NCBI GenBank assembly: GCA_903919715.1
Contig: CAIXJC010000056.1
Location: forward strand, 1-38,762
DNA from: an uncultured bacterium
GTDB lineage: Bacteria > Planctomycetota > Phycisphaerae > Phycisphaerales > SM1A02
Direction: 5' to 3'
Length of the DNA: 38,762 nucleotides
Position numbers and translations under genes: made by a program. Under the pieces are notes generated by a model. The model saw nothing but the letters and a program-made list of their open reading frames with translations, searched no databases and was not told the origin of the DNA. Positions 24,659 to 32,218 of this stretch are shown in pieces. Within the stretch, counting starts at the first letter, position 1, and each line of letters starts with the position of its first letter.

Positions 24659-25624
24659 ATGTCCAAATACCCAAAACCACTGATGTTGGCGACATGGAGT
24701 TTTTCGGCACGAGGTTGCCAAGCAGCATGGCCAGGTCTGGAGTCTGGTGGCGGATCGCTTGATGCAGTTTGCACTGTCGCACGGGAGGCAGAATCCAATC
24801 CGCAGGTCGATTCCGTTGGTTTTGGAGGGATGCCAGATGCCGCAGGGAACATGAGCCTAGACGCTTCGGTCATGCTGGCGCCTGACCGGTGTGGGTCGGT
24901 GTGTGCTGTCACCCGCCATCTTCACGTTGCGGACCTTGCCCGACTCGTGATGGAACGAACGAGTCATGTCATGTTGGCGGGTGAAGGGGCTGATTCGTTT
25001 GCCGACGCACTTGGGATGCCGCATGCCGAGCTTTTATCGCCTGATGCACGTGCTGCTTGGAAGCGTTGGCGATCTGGTGAGGCGCAGGTGCGACCGAATG
25101 ATCCAGGAATCGACTCGGGGAAAATTTTCTCTTCGTCGCCGATTGGCGAATTGCATTTTCCTCATGACACAGTTTGCGCGCTCGCGGTCGATACACAGGG
25201 TGTCATGGCTGGCGCATGCTCGACGAGTGGGTTGCCATTCAAGTTGGTTGGTCGTGTCGGAGATTCGCCGATACCAGGCCACGGTCTTTATGTTGATCCA
25301 GAAGGCGGTGGCGCGATCGCAACGGGCAACGGAGAGTTGATCATGGGAGTCTGTGGATCATTTCTCGCAGTTGAGTGCATGCGACGTGGCGCAACTCCAT
25401 TAGAGGCTGTTCAAGAAGTCATCGAGCGAATTCACCGCCGATATAAAACATTGCCGCATCATCAAGTCGGAATGATCGCGCTCTCTCCAAACGGAAGTTG
25501 GAGTGCTGGAGCGCTTCGGCCAGGATTTGCCGTCACGATTGCGGATACAACTGGAATTCGTTCAGTTGCACCCGAGTGGGTTTTGCAGCACGATGTCGAA
25601 GGAAAACAAGGTGGAATAGTTTGA
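24659..25624 (+). CDS. Glycosylasparaginase / isoaspartyl peptidase-type Ntn hydrolase
   Basis: A 321-residue member of the asparaginase 2 (T2) family. The proenzyme cleaves itself before a Thr that becomes the N-terminal nucleophile. Here HDTVCALAVD places the cleavage between Asp170 and Thr171. Further family motifs are GFGGMPDAAGNMSLDA near the N-terminus, GRVGDSPIPGHGLYVD (about 198-213) and ATGNGELIM (about 221-229). The GDSPI and DG/NG patterns are those of N4-(beta-N-acetylglucosaminyl)-L-asparaginase rather than EcAIII. It would hydrolyse Asn-linked GlcNAc or similar beta-aspartyl amides. No convincing signal peptide is seen. Its stop overlaps the TTG start of the next gene (TTGA, 25621-25624). 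Confidence 0.9.
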   Translation: MSKYPKPLMLATWSFSARGCQAAWPGLESGGGSLDAVCTVAREAESNPQVDSVGFGGMPDAAGNMSLDASVMLAPDRCGSVCAVTRHLHVADLARLVMERTSHVMLAGEGADSFADALGMPHAELLSPDARAAWKRWRSGEAQVRPNDPGIDSGKIFSSSPIGELHFPHDTVCALAVDTQGVMAGACSTSGLPFKLVGRVGDSPIPGHGLYVDPEGGGAIATGNGELIMGVCGSFLAVECMRRGATPLEAVQEVIERIHRRYKTLPHHQVGMIALSPNGSWSAGALRPGFAVTIADTTGIRSVAPEWVLQHDVEGKQGGIV

Positions 25625-26187
25625 AGCTCTATACAAAAACTGGCGATGATGGATCGACTGGGCTGTACGGCGGAGGTCGCGTGATGAAAGATCATCCGCG
25701 GATCGAGGCGTATGGAACCGTCGATGAGCTGAACTCGTGGCTTGGAATGTGCGCGTCCGCATGCTTGCGCGATTGTCCAGTCGAAGCACGCATGCATGCA
25801 ATCTTGATTCACCTGCAATCGCGTCTGTTTGACCTTGGCGCAGATCTTGCAACGCCAACAGGTTCGACGACTGAGGCACGTGTTCCGCGCATTGGTGATC
25901 GGCATATCGCCGAAGCTGAAGCATTCATTGATGAGATTGATGGAGGCAATGAGGAGATTCGCGCATTCATTCTTCCCGGCGGAACGATTCTTGCGGCGCA
26001 TTTACATGTCACGCGAACGGTCTGTCGCCGCGCAGAGCGATTGTTGGTTTCACTCACTGAACATGAACCGATCGGAAATGCGCCGATCCAATTTCTGAAT
26101 CGTCTTGGCGATCTTTTCTTTGCGATGGCCCGTCGGGCGAATGTTGCGCGCAGCGTTGGCGATGTTCCTTGGAAGAAGGACGCGTAA
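25621..26187 (+). CDS. PduO-type ATP:cob(I)alamin adenosyltransferase
   Basis: A 188-residue enzyme making adenosylcobalamin from cob(I)alamin and ATP. Family signatures are KLYTKTGDDGSTGLYGGGRVMKD at the N-terminus, RIEAYGTVDELNS (about 27-39), FILPGGT and RRAERLL. NRLGDLFFAMARRAN near the end is the substrate-binding helix. The start is TTG at 25621. It directly precedes the conserved MKLYTKTGDDG, no ATG is available, AAGGTGG lies about 7-9 bases upstream, and the TTGA overlap with the preceding stop suggests coupling. Its cofactor would serve B12-dependent mutases or ribonucleotide reductase, none of which is in the window. Confidence 0.93.
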   Translation: MKLYTKTGDDGSTGLYGGGRVMKDHPRIEAYGTVDELNSWLGMCASACLRDCPVEARMHAILIHLQSRLFDLGADLATPTGSTTEARVPRIGDRHIAEAEAFIDEIDGGNEEIRAFILPGGTILAAHLHVTRTVCRRAERLLVSLTEHEPIGNAPIQFLNRLGDLFFAMARRANVARSVGDVPWKKDA

Positions 26188-26199
26188 TTCCCACTGGAA

Positions 26200-26227
26200 T
26201 CGTGCCGAAGATCTCGTGCCGAAGATC
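26200..26227. repeat. 14-bp tandem duplication between convergent genes
   Basis: TCGTGCCGAAGATC occurs twice head to tail in the 48-base gap between the adenosyltransferase and upp stops. There is no obvious hairpin. It is probably a simple replication-slippage duplication. Confidence 0.7.
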
Positions 26228-26235
26228 TCGCGCGG

Positions 26236-26874
26236 TTACGCAGTCCCGTAACACCGATCGCCCGCATCACCGAGCCCTGGGCGAATGTATTTATTTTCGT
26301 CCAACTCACGGTCGAGGGCGGCGGCATAAATTCGAACCCCTGGATGCTCGTGCAAAAGTCGTTGCACACCTTCGGGCGCAGCAACTAAGCAGATGACGCG
26401 GAGATCGTCGCATCCAGCTTCGCGAAGAAGTTTCAGCGCATGAGCGCATGACCCACCAGTCGCAAGCATCGGGTCGACCAGAATGACTGGCCCAGCGGAA
26501 ACATTCTGCGGAAGCTTGGTGTAGTACCCAATCGGCAGCGCGGTTGATTCGTCTCGACGAATTCCAATGTGCCCAACACGAGCGTCGGGCAGGAGGTCGA
26601 GAACGCCGCGCGTCATTCCCAGACCAGCGCGTAGCACGGGCACGAGCGTGATCGGCGCAGCGAGTCGTTGAACAGCAGTGCGTTCAAGCGGTGTTTCGAC
26701 ATGATCGAGAACGGTCTTGAATTCGCGGCATACTTCGTACGTCATCAGCGCCGCAATTTCTGAGAGCAGTCGACGAAAGTCTCGAGTCGGCGTGGTGCGA
26801 TCGCGGATTGATGCCAGTTTGTGATGAATCAGTGGGTGATCGACAAGGCAAAGATTGGGATGGGTGTTGGTCAT
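26236..26874 (-). CDS. upp: Uracil phosphoribosyltransferase
   Basis: A 212-residue type I phosphoribosyltransferase that converts uracil and PRPP to UMP in pyrimidine salvage. Visible are the N-terminal LVDHPLIHHKLASIRD (typical of Upp), VPVLRAGLGM, the PRPP loop VILVDPMLATGGSCAHAL (about 130-147), and the uracil-binding C-terminal GLGDAGDRCYGT. The start ATG 26874 is four bases after the argS stop (26879), so upp is read in one operon with argS, with likely translational reinitiation. The open frame upstream of 26874 lies inside argS and has no homology. Confidence 0.96.
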   Translation of the reverse strand: MTNTHPNLCLVDHPLIHHKLASIRDRTTPTRDFRRLLSEIAALMTYEVCREFKTVLDHVETPLERTAVQRLAAPITLVPVLRAGLGMTRGVLDLLPDARVGHIGIRRDESTALPIGYYTKLPQNVSAGPVILVDPMLATGGSCAHALKLLREAGCDDLRVICLVAAPEGVQRLLHEHPGVRIYAAALDRELDENKYIRPGLGDAGDRCYGTA

Positions 26875-26878
26875 CGTT

Positions 26879-28741
26879 TCACATTCGTGCTGGAGCAGTA
26901 ATCGCCATGATCGAAAGTGCGTCCGCGAGTACGCGGCGGGTGAGATCGCACAATCGCAGTCTCGAGTGGCGAGTTGCGTCGTCGACACCGCGAAGAACTG
27001 GACAGGATTGATAGAACGCATTGAAGGTGTTCGCGAGTTCATAAATGAACGCCGCGAGCCGATTGGGAGCAAGTTGTGCGGCGGCGTCTTCGATGGCGCC
27101 TGGATAGCGAAGCAGATTCAGTGCAAGTGCGCGTTCTTCGAGTGCACCGATAACGATTGGACTCGTTGCGCCATTTTCGCCTGCTTTGGCCAGGATTCCA
27201 CAGATTCTGGCATGGGCGTACTGGGCGTAAGGCCCCGTGTCTCCCTCGAAAGAAACCATGCGATCAAGATCGAAGACGTAATCGCGTCCGACATCGCTGG
27301 AGAGATCGGCATACTTAATCGCCGCGATTCCGACTGCTTCGCCGATCGCATCAAGTTCCGCACTGCTCATTCCTGATGTCGGCGCATCGGGCACTGCGGC
27401 ACGAGAACGCACTTCGTGCCGTCCGCGTGCAACGGCTTCGTCGAGCAACGCTTTGAGCGTGAAGTTCTCGCCACTGCGAGTCTTGAGGGGCCGCTTGTCG
27501 GCGCCAAGCACTGCACCGAACGGAACATGCACCAGTGATGCTTGCGAATTGTCGGCGCGCGTTGTCCATCCGATTAATCGCACTGCATCGAAGACATCGC
27601 GGAAGTGATCGCGTTGACGAGCATCGACGCAGTACACGACGAGCTCTGCGCCGAGATCCTGCACGCGGTATCGCGCCGCCGCCAAGTCGGTGGTGGCATA
27701 CAGCGAAGTGCCGTCTGATTTTTGGATCAGCAATGGTCGCTCTCGGTCAGCGAAGCGAACCACGAGCGCGCCATCATCGCGAACCGCAAGATTTGCTTGG
27801 ACGAATTCTTCGACTGCGGGCGAGAGGCGATCGCGAAAGAAACTTTCGCCGCGGTTGTGTTCTGGCTTGAGGTCAACACCAAGAACATGCGCTGTTTCAT
27901 AGACCTCTCGCATGGTGACGTCGATCAATTTTTGCCAATCTGCGACGACGGCGGGATCGCCAGATTGCAAGCGGCGAAGCGTGTCGTGCGCATCGCGCAG
28001 TGCTGCCGATGCGCCTTCATGCTGCGCTTCGAGTTCGGCGATGCGATGAGGTCCCACTCCCGTTGCGCGGGCAGCCGTCAGCCCGGCTTCGTCATCGCGC
28101 CCTTGCATCTGCGCATTTCGATACGCGGTATTGAGATCATCGAGCGTCACGCGATTGATATCAGTCTTCGCGCGGCGCACGGCCGCTAATGTCATTGCAA
28201 TTGGAAGTCCCCAATCACCAAGATGATTTTGGCGAAAGACTTTCCATCCGAGCCGTTCGTAGAGTCGGGCGATCGTGTCGCCAATGATCGTCGCACGAAG
28301 ATGCCCGACATGCATCTGCTTGGCAACATTCACACCACAGAGATCAACGGCGACAGAATGTGTTCTGTGTGCGTCGGAGACTCCAAGTGATGGATGATCC
28401 ATTGCAGTCAACGCCGCGGCGATTGCATCGGGGCGCAGTCGAATATTTACAAATCCAGGGCCTGCGATCTCGAATGGTTCGCATATGTCTCGCAAGAATT
28501 GCGGTGCGTGATCAACGACTTGTTGCGCAACTTCTCGCGGGTTCTTGCCAAGCGTCTTCGCCAGTCCCATTGCAAAATTCGCTTGGAAATCGCCAAATTT
28601 TGGATTCGCAGCCACCTTGATCGATGGATCGGTCGACGATGCGCTGTCGCCCATTGCGGCAATCAGAGCGTCGCGAAAGCCAGCCTCAATGCGATGAGCG
28701 AGGTCGTTGGTTCGTGGAGTACGGGCGGCGTTGTGCGACAT
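26879..28741 (-). CDS. argS: Arginyl-tRNA synthetase
   Basis: A 620-residue class I aminoacyl-tRNA synthetase. The N-terminal tRNA-binding domain contains NPKFGDFQANFAMGLAKTLG. The nucleotide-binding signature is HVGHLRATIIGD (the HIGH motif, about 151-162). FRQNHLGDWGLPIAM follows, and the KMSKS region is represented by ADKRPLKTRSGENFTLK, normal for many bacterial ArgRS. The DALR anticodon domain ends in MAITAPARM, close to the usual C-terminus. It lies 23 bases downstream of the M42-like peptidase gene and 4 bases upstream of upp, all on the minus strand. It charges tRNA-Arg in the cytoplasm. Confidence 0.97.
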   Translation of the reverse strand: MSHNAARTPRTNDLAHRIEAGFRDALIAAMGDSASSTDPSIKVAANPKFGDFQANFAMGLAKTLGKNPREVAQQVVDHAPQFLRDICEPFEIAGPGFVNIRLRPDAIAAALTAMDHPSLGVSDAHRTHSVAVDLCGVNVAKQMHVGHLRATIIGDTIARLYERLGWKVFRQNHLGDWGLPIAMTLAAVRRAKTDINRVTLDDLNTAYRNAQMQGRDDEAGLTAARATGVGPHRIAELEAQHEGASAALRDAHDTLRRLQSGDPAVVADWQKLIDVTMREVYETAHVLGVDLKPEHNRGESFFRDRLSPAVEEFVQANLAVRDDGALVVRFADRERPLLIQKSDGTSLYATTDLAAARYRVQDLGAELVVYCVDARQRDHFRDVFDAVRLIGWTTRADNSQASLVHVPFGAVLGADKRPLKTRSGENFTLKALLDEAVARGRHEVRSRAAVPDAPTSGMSSAELDAIGEAVGIAAIKYADLSSDVGRDYVFDLDRMVSFEGDTGPYAQYAHARICGILAKAGENGATSPIVIGALEERALALNLLRYPGAIEDAAAQLAPNRLAAFIYELANTFNAFYQSCPVLRGVDDATRHSRLRLCDLTRRVLADALSIMAITAPARM

Positions 28742-28764
28742 ATTGGAAGGGTGATCGTAGGGAT

Positions 28765-30066
28765 TTATCCGCCGAGCACGGATGCGCCACGTCGATAGAG
28801 CATTTCCATCACGGGCAGATGGATCGATGGTGCTGGCGAGCGGCGTTTTGTGGTCGCTGCGTCGATCGCGGCCAATCCAGTTGTGCCGACGATCAACATC
28901 TCAATCAGTCCGTGATAATCATCGAGCGAAACAAATTCGCAGCCAATTGTCGCCGGGCGTTTCCCGGCAAGCACGCCATCAATATCGCTCATATTGTGAT
29001 AATTGCCGAGTGCGAGGCAGAGGCAGGTTGATTCATATCCATACGCAGCGAATGCGGTCGCTTCGCAACCACCGCCAGCCATCAACTTGCGCTGCCATCG
29101 AAATCCAGTTCGCTTCTTGGCGTGCGCACTGAAGAGGGACGAGAGTTCGTTGGTCAGAGTTGGGCTGAAGACACTCATTCGGTCCCCGACACGAAGGATC
29201 GCGCCTGCGCCGATCGGTGAATCATGTGGAAAGCTTCGGGAGTTTTCAAGGCATATCAGCCGCGATGCTCGCGGAATGAACTTGGACTTTGCGGCGTGAA
29301 TCGCTCCGATAAAACCAACTTCTTCAGCGACGGTAAAAAGCAGTCCAACATTGATCGCTGACTTGCTCTTCAACAAACGATCGAATGCGGCGCATGCCGC
29401 AGCGACCGCTGCAAGATCGTCGCACGCGTTTGTTTCGATCACGCAGACCTCGCTTGGCAGTCCAGTTGGATCCAGCGCACCCACGTTTCGTTTGACGATT
29501 CGCGGTGCTGGAAGAAGCCAGCGTCCAATGTCGCCGATCGCGATCGAGTTGTTCTTCGGCGTTTGATCGAGTCGAGCAACCGCATGTTTGTAGGGTTGTT
29601 GCTTGGCGTCGAGTGTGATGATTGTTGCGGGAAAGCGCGCGCCTGAATAATCAATGACTTCGATTCGACTTCCGACGAAGTACGGATCATGCACTCCGCC
29701 GCGGAATTCGAGCGTCAGGTTGTGTCCTGAAGCGACCGATCCTTTCAGCTTGGGTGGTGCGATGACGACGAATGCAGGATGATCAAGATGCGCAGTGATG
29801 AGAATTGGACGTGCTGTGCGCGATCGATCCTTGCGTCGAATGAGAAAGTTTCCCGCGTCGTCGCGCTGAATGTCCAGTTTCGATCTGCGGGGAGCGAGCC
29901 AAGCATCAATCCATGCCATCACACGCTCTTCGTGACCAGCAGCCGTGGGAGTGCTTGTCAATTCGAGAAGCCAGAGTTCATCGCGGCGGGCGCTGAGGTC
30001 GATCGCATTTCGCTTGGCGGGAATTTTTCTGGCACGAGAGTTGGATAGAAGGCGCACGCTTGTCAT
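28765..30066 (-). CDS. M42-like zinc aminopeptidase
   Basis: A 433-residue cocatalytic metallopeptidase of clan MH. Likely metal ligands are His/Asp in ITAHLDHPAF, the bridging Asp in NACDDLAAVAA, the Glu pair in TVAEEVGFIGA (general base plus ligand), Glu in ICLENSRS and His in LGNYHNMSD. EEVGFIGA and the inserted beta-rich domain (from about KLKGSVASGHNL) point to M42 (TET-type) rather than M20 peptidases. There is no signal peptide, so it probably degrades peptides in the cytoplasm. The start ATG 30066 is a choice among several; the frame is open to 30150, within the ribBA promoter side. It begins the operon with argS and upp. The divergent ribBA starts only 25 bases away. Confidence 0.8.
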   Translation of the reverse strand: MTSVRLLSNSRARKIPAKRNAIDLSARRDELWLLELTSTPTAAGHEERVMAWIDAWLAPRRSKLDIQRDDAGNFLIRRKDRSRTARPILITAHLDHPAFVVIAPPKLKGSVASGHNLTLEFRGGVHDPYFVGSRIEVIDYSGARFPATIITLDAKQQPYKHAVARLDQTPKNNSIAIGDIGRWLLPAPRIVKRNVGALDPTGLPSEVCVIETNACDDLAAVAAACAAFDRLLKSKSAINVGLLFTVAEEVGFIGAIHAAKSKFIPRASRLICLENSRSFPHDSPIGAGAILRVGDRMSVFSPTLTNELSSLFSAHAKKRTGFRWQRKLMAGGGCEATAFAAYGYESTCLCLALGNYHNMSDIDGVLAGKRPATIGCEFVSLDDYHGLIEMLIVGTTGLAAIDAATTKRRSPAPSIHLPVMEMLYRRGASVLGG

Positions 30067-30091
30067 ACGGGAAGGATAAAGTGAACGGACG

Positions 30092-31297
30092 ATGACCACC
30101 TTTGCTCCTATTCCCGAAATCTTGGAAGAACTCCGTGCGGGGCGGATCATCGTTCTTGTCGATGATGAACAACGGGAAAATGAGGGCGATTTGGTTTGCG
30201 CTGCTCAGGCGATCACTCCAGAAACAGTCAATTTCCTCAATCGAGTAGCAGGCGGCTATCTCTGCGTTTCGCTCGATGGCGATACCTGTGAGCGCCTCGC
30301 TCTGCATCCGCAGGCGGGATCGAATTCGAGTTTGCGCGGGACGGCGTTCACGGTTTCGGTGGACGGCCATCCGCGACATGGTGTGGGAACTGGCATCAGC
30401 GCGCGCGATCGAGCGACGACGATTCGATTGATTGCGGATCCCAAGAGTCGCCCTGACGATTTCGTGCGGCCGGGGCATATCAATCCGCTTCGAGCGCGGG
30501 AAGGTGGGGTCTTGGTGCGAACGGGACAGACTGAAGGGTCGGTCGACCTCTGTCGTCTTGCGGGATTGCTGCCTGCAGCATGCATTATCGAAGTTGTTCG
30601 CGAAGATGGGGAGATGGCGCGCTTGGATGACCTCAAAACTTTGTGCGAGAAACATGCGCTGAAGATTTGCTCAGTCGAGCAAATCATCGAGCATCGTTTG
30701 CGTGGCGAGACTCTGGTGAAGCGAATCGAACCGGCGAATGGAATGATCGTTGAAACTCCAGAAGGTCCATTCACTCTTTATGTATGGCACAGTTCCCTTG
30801 ATCCGCAACCTCATCTCGCGCTCTGTCTCGGTGGAGTGGGGGCTCTCGATAGCAATGGTCGGCCGACTGCCCACGAAGATCCCGTGTTGGTTCGTATGCA
30901 CCGCCGAGATATTCTGGGTGACATTTTTGCAACCATTCGTGCGGGCGTTGATCGTTCAGGTCAGGAAACGGTGCGTGCTTCGCTGCGCGCAATCCGTCAG
31001 GCGAACAAAGGGGCTTTGGTTTATCTGCGATCGGAGAGCGAAGGAGTTGGCTTGTCCGATCTCATTCATCAGGTGCGCCGTGGCGGCGCTGATGATGTGA
31101 ATGCCCCTGATCTCACCCGTCTTGGTGGCATTGGCGCTCGTGCTCAGCCGATGGATCAGCGTGAATTCGGTATCGGCGGGCAGATTCTGCGGGATCTAGG
31201 TTTACGGCGATTGCGCGTGCTCAGCGATCATCCCAAAGCAATGCCAGGATTGCACGGATTTGGGCTCGAAATCGTTGAGCAAGTCCCAATCACATGA
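30092..31297 (+). CDS. ribBA: RibBA-type protein with degenerate GTP cyclohydrolase II half
   Basis: A 401-residue fusion. Residues 1-200 form a 3,4-dihydroxy-2-butanone 4-phosphate synthase domain: DDEQRENEGDL (24-34), HGVGTGISARDRATT (96-110), PGHINPLRAREGGV and then RTGQTEG (143-149). The usual RxGHTEA metal-ligand His is Gln here. Residues 205-401 have the GTP cyclohydrolase II fold, but the three zinc cysteines are gone. HSEC is HRRD (270-273) and RCDC is RAGV (283-286). The usual YGIGAQIL is FGIGGQIL. The second half is therefore probably inactive as cyclohydrolase and may be structural or regulatory, so the ribA part of the symbol is by homology only. The stop overlaps the next start as ATGA. 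Confidence 0.88.
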   Translation: MTTFAPIPEILEELRAGRIIVLVDDEQRENEGDLVCAAQAITPETVNFLNRVAGGYLCVSLDGDTCERLALHPQAGSNSSLRGTAFTVSVDGHPRHGVGTGISARDRATTIRLIADPKSRPDDFVRPGHINPLRAREGGVLVRTGQTEGSVDLCRLAGLLPAACIIEVVREDGEMARLDDLKTLCEKHALKICSVEQIIEHRLRGETLVKRIEPANGMIVETPEGPFTLYVWHSSLDPQPHLALCLGGVGALDSNGRPTAHEDPVLVRMHRRDILGDIFATIRAGVDRSGQETVRASLRAIRQANKGALVYLRSESEGVGLSDLIHQVRRGGADDVNAPDLTRLGGIGARAQPMDQREFGIGGQILRDLGLRRLRVLSDHPKAMPGLHGFGLEIVEQVPIT

Positions 31298-32193
31298 AAG
31301 GTCGTACCCCGATGAACGTGCTACTCCTTCTTTATCTCCCTCTCTATATATATGGGCTCTCCCTCTCCGGCCTCTCAATCGCTGGTTGCCAAAGTCCGCC
31401 GCCCGAACCCACGGCTGTAAATGTTCCAGTTGCTCCCGCCGCGACCGAAACCGCGCCCGTGCCGCGAGACGTTGCGGTCGAGACTCTTCTGGATGCAATG
31501 GAAGAGCAGGGGCGCACGATGAAAGACTTCACGGCGAGCGCCACGATGGAAAAGTTTGAAGCGCTGACTGGTGAGCGCGAGGTGCGCCGCGGTCGAGTTG
31601 TCGTCCTCGGCCCATCGGGAACTGAGCGGCAGATCGGAATTGCATTTGATGAATTCATCGACAGTACTGGTCGCGGTTCGACTGACGCACGCCGATTTGT
31701 TTTTCGAGATGGTTGGTTGTGGGAATTTGATCCAACGAAAAAGCAAGCGATCCGTCGCCAACTTGCTCGTGAGGGAGAGGCATTCGATCCGCTGCGAGTG
31801 GGCGAGGGGCCCTTTCCAGTTCCACTCGGTCAGCCAAAGAAAGATGTCACTCGCGAATTCATCGTGACGATGGGGACACTTCCCGATGCCCCATTCTTCC
31901 GTTCGCTCGCTGTGGCAAAGAGTGGTGATGCGAACAGTGCGCTCGCAACTCTGCGATTGGTTCCTCGAGCTGGCACAAAGATGGCGCGCGATACGGCCGC
32001 GATGTCGATCATCCTCGATCGTTCAACGCTGATTCCTCGCGGTGTCGAAGTCGAAGCGGTCAACGGTGATAAAACGCGCGTTCTTCTGCGGGATGGGCGT
32101 CTCAATGTCGGTCTCGACGACGCCGCTCGTGCGATGCTGATGCCGCCGTCAACCGATGGATGGAAAATTGATACGCGTCCTTTGAGCCCCTGA
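31294..32193 (+). CDS. LolA-like outer-membrane lipoprotein-sorting family lipoprotein
   Basis: A 299-residue protein with a lipoprotein signal: a hydrophobic stretch MNVLLLLYLPLYIYGL, then the lipobox SIAGC, with Cys as the likely lipidated residue. After a Pro/Ala/Thr linker it has a LolA/LppX-like half-barrel region: DFTASATMEKFEAL, FVFRDGWLWEFDPTKKQAIRRQL, and DPLRVGEGPFPVPLGQ. The last two are common in planctomycete LolA-type proteins. It probably binds or carries hydrophobic ligands in the periplasm. The ATG at 31294 overlaps the ribBA stop (ATGA); ATG 31312 is a second possible start that still keeps the signal. Ribosome binding may rely on coupling to ribBA. Confidence 0.75.
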   Translation: MKGRTPMNVLLLLYLPLYIYGLSLSGLSIAGCQSPPPEPTAVNVPVAPAATETAPVPRDVAVETLLDAMEEQGRTMKDFTASATMEKFEALTGEREVRRGRVVVLGPSGTERQIGIAFDEFIDSTGRGSTDARRFVFRDGWLWEFDPTKKQAIRRQLAREGEAFDPLRVGEGPFPVPLGQPKKDVTREFIVTMGTLPDAPFFRSLAVAKSGDANSALATLRLVPRAGTKMARDTAAMSIILDRSTLIPRGVEVEAVNGDKTRVLLRDGRLNVGLDDAARAMLMPPSTDGWKIDTRPLSP

Positions 32194-32218
32194 AGTCAAA
32201 GTGATCGGGATACGCTCC

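Noticed and set aside
26200..26227. Regulatory direct repeat between the adenosyltransferase and upp genes
   Set aside because: It lies between two convergent stops where no promoter is expected; slippage duplication is the simpler explanation.
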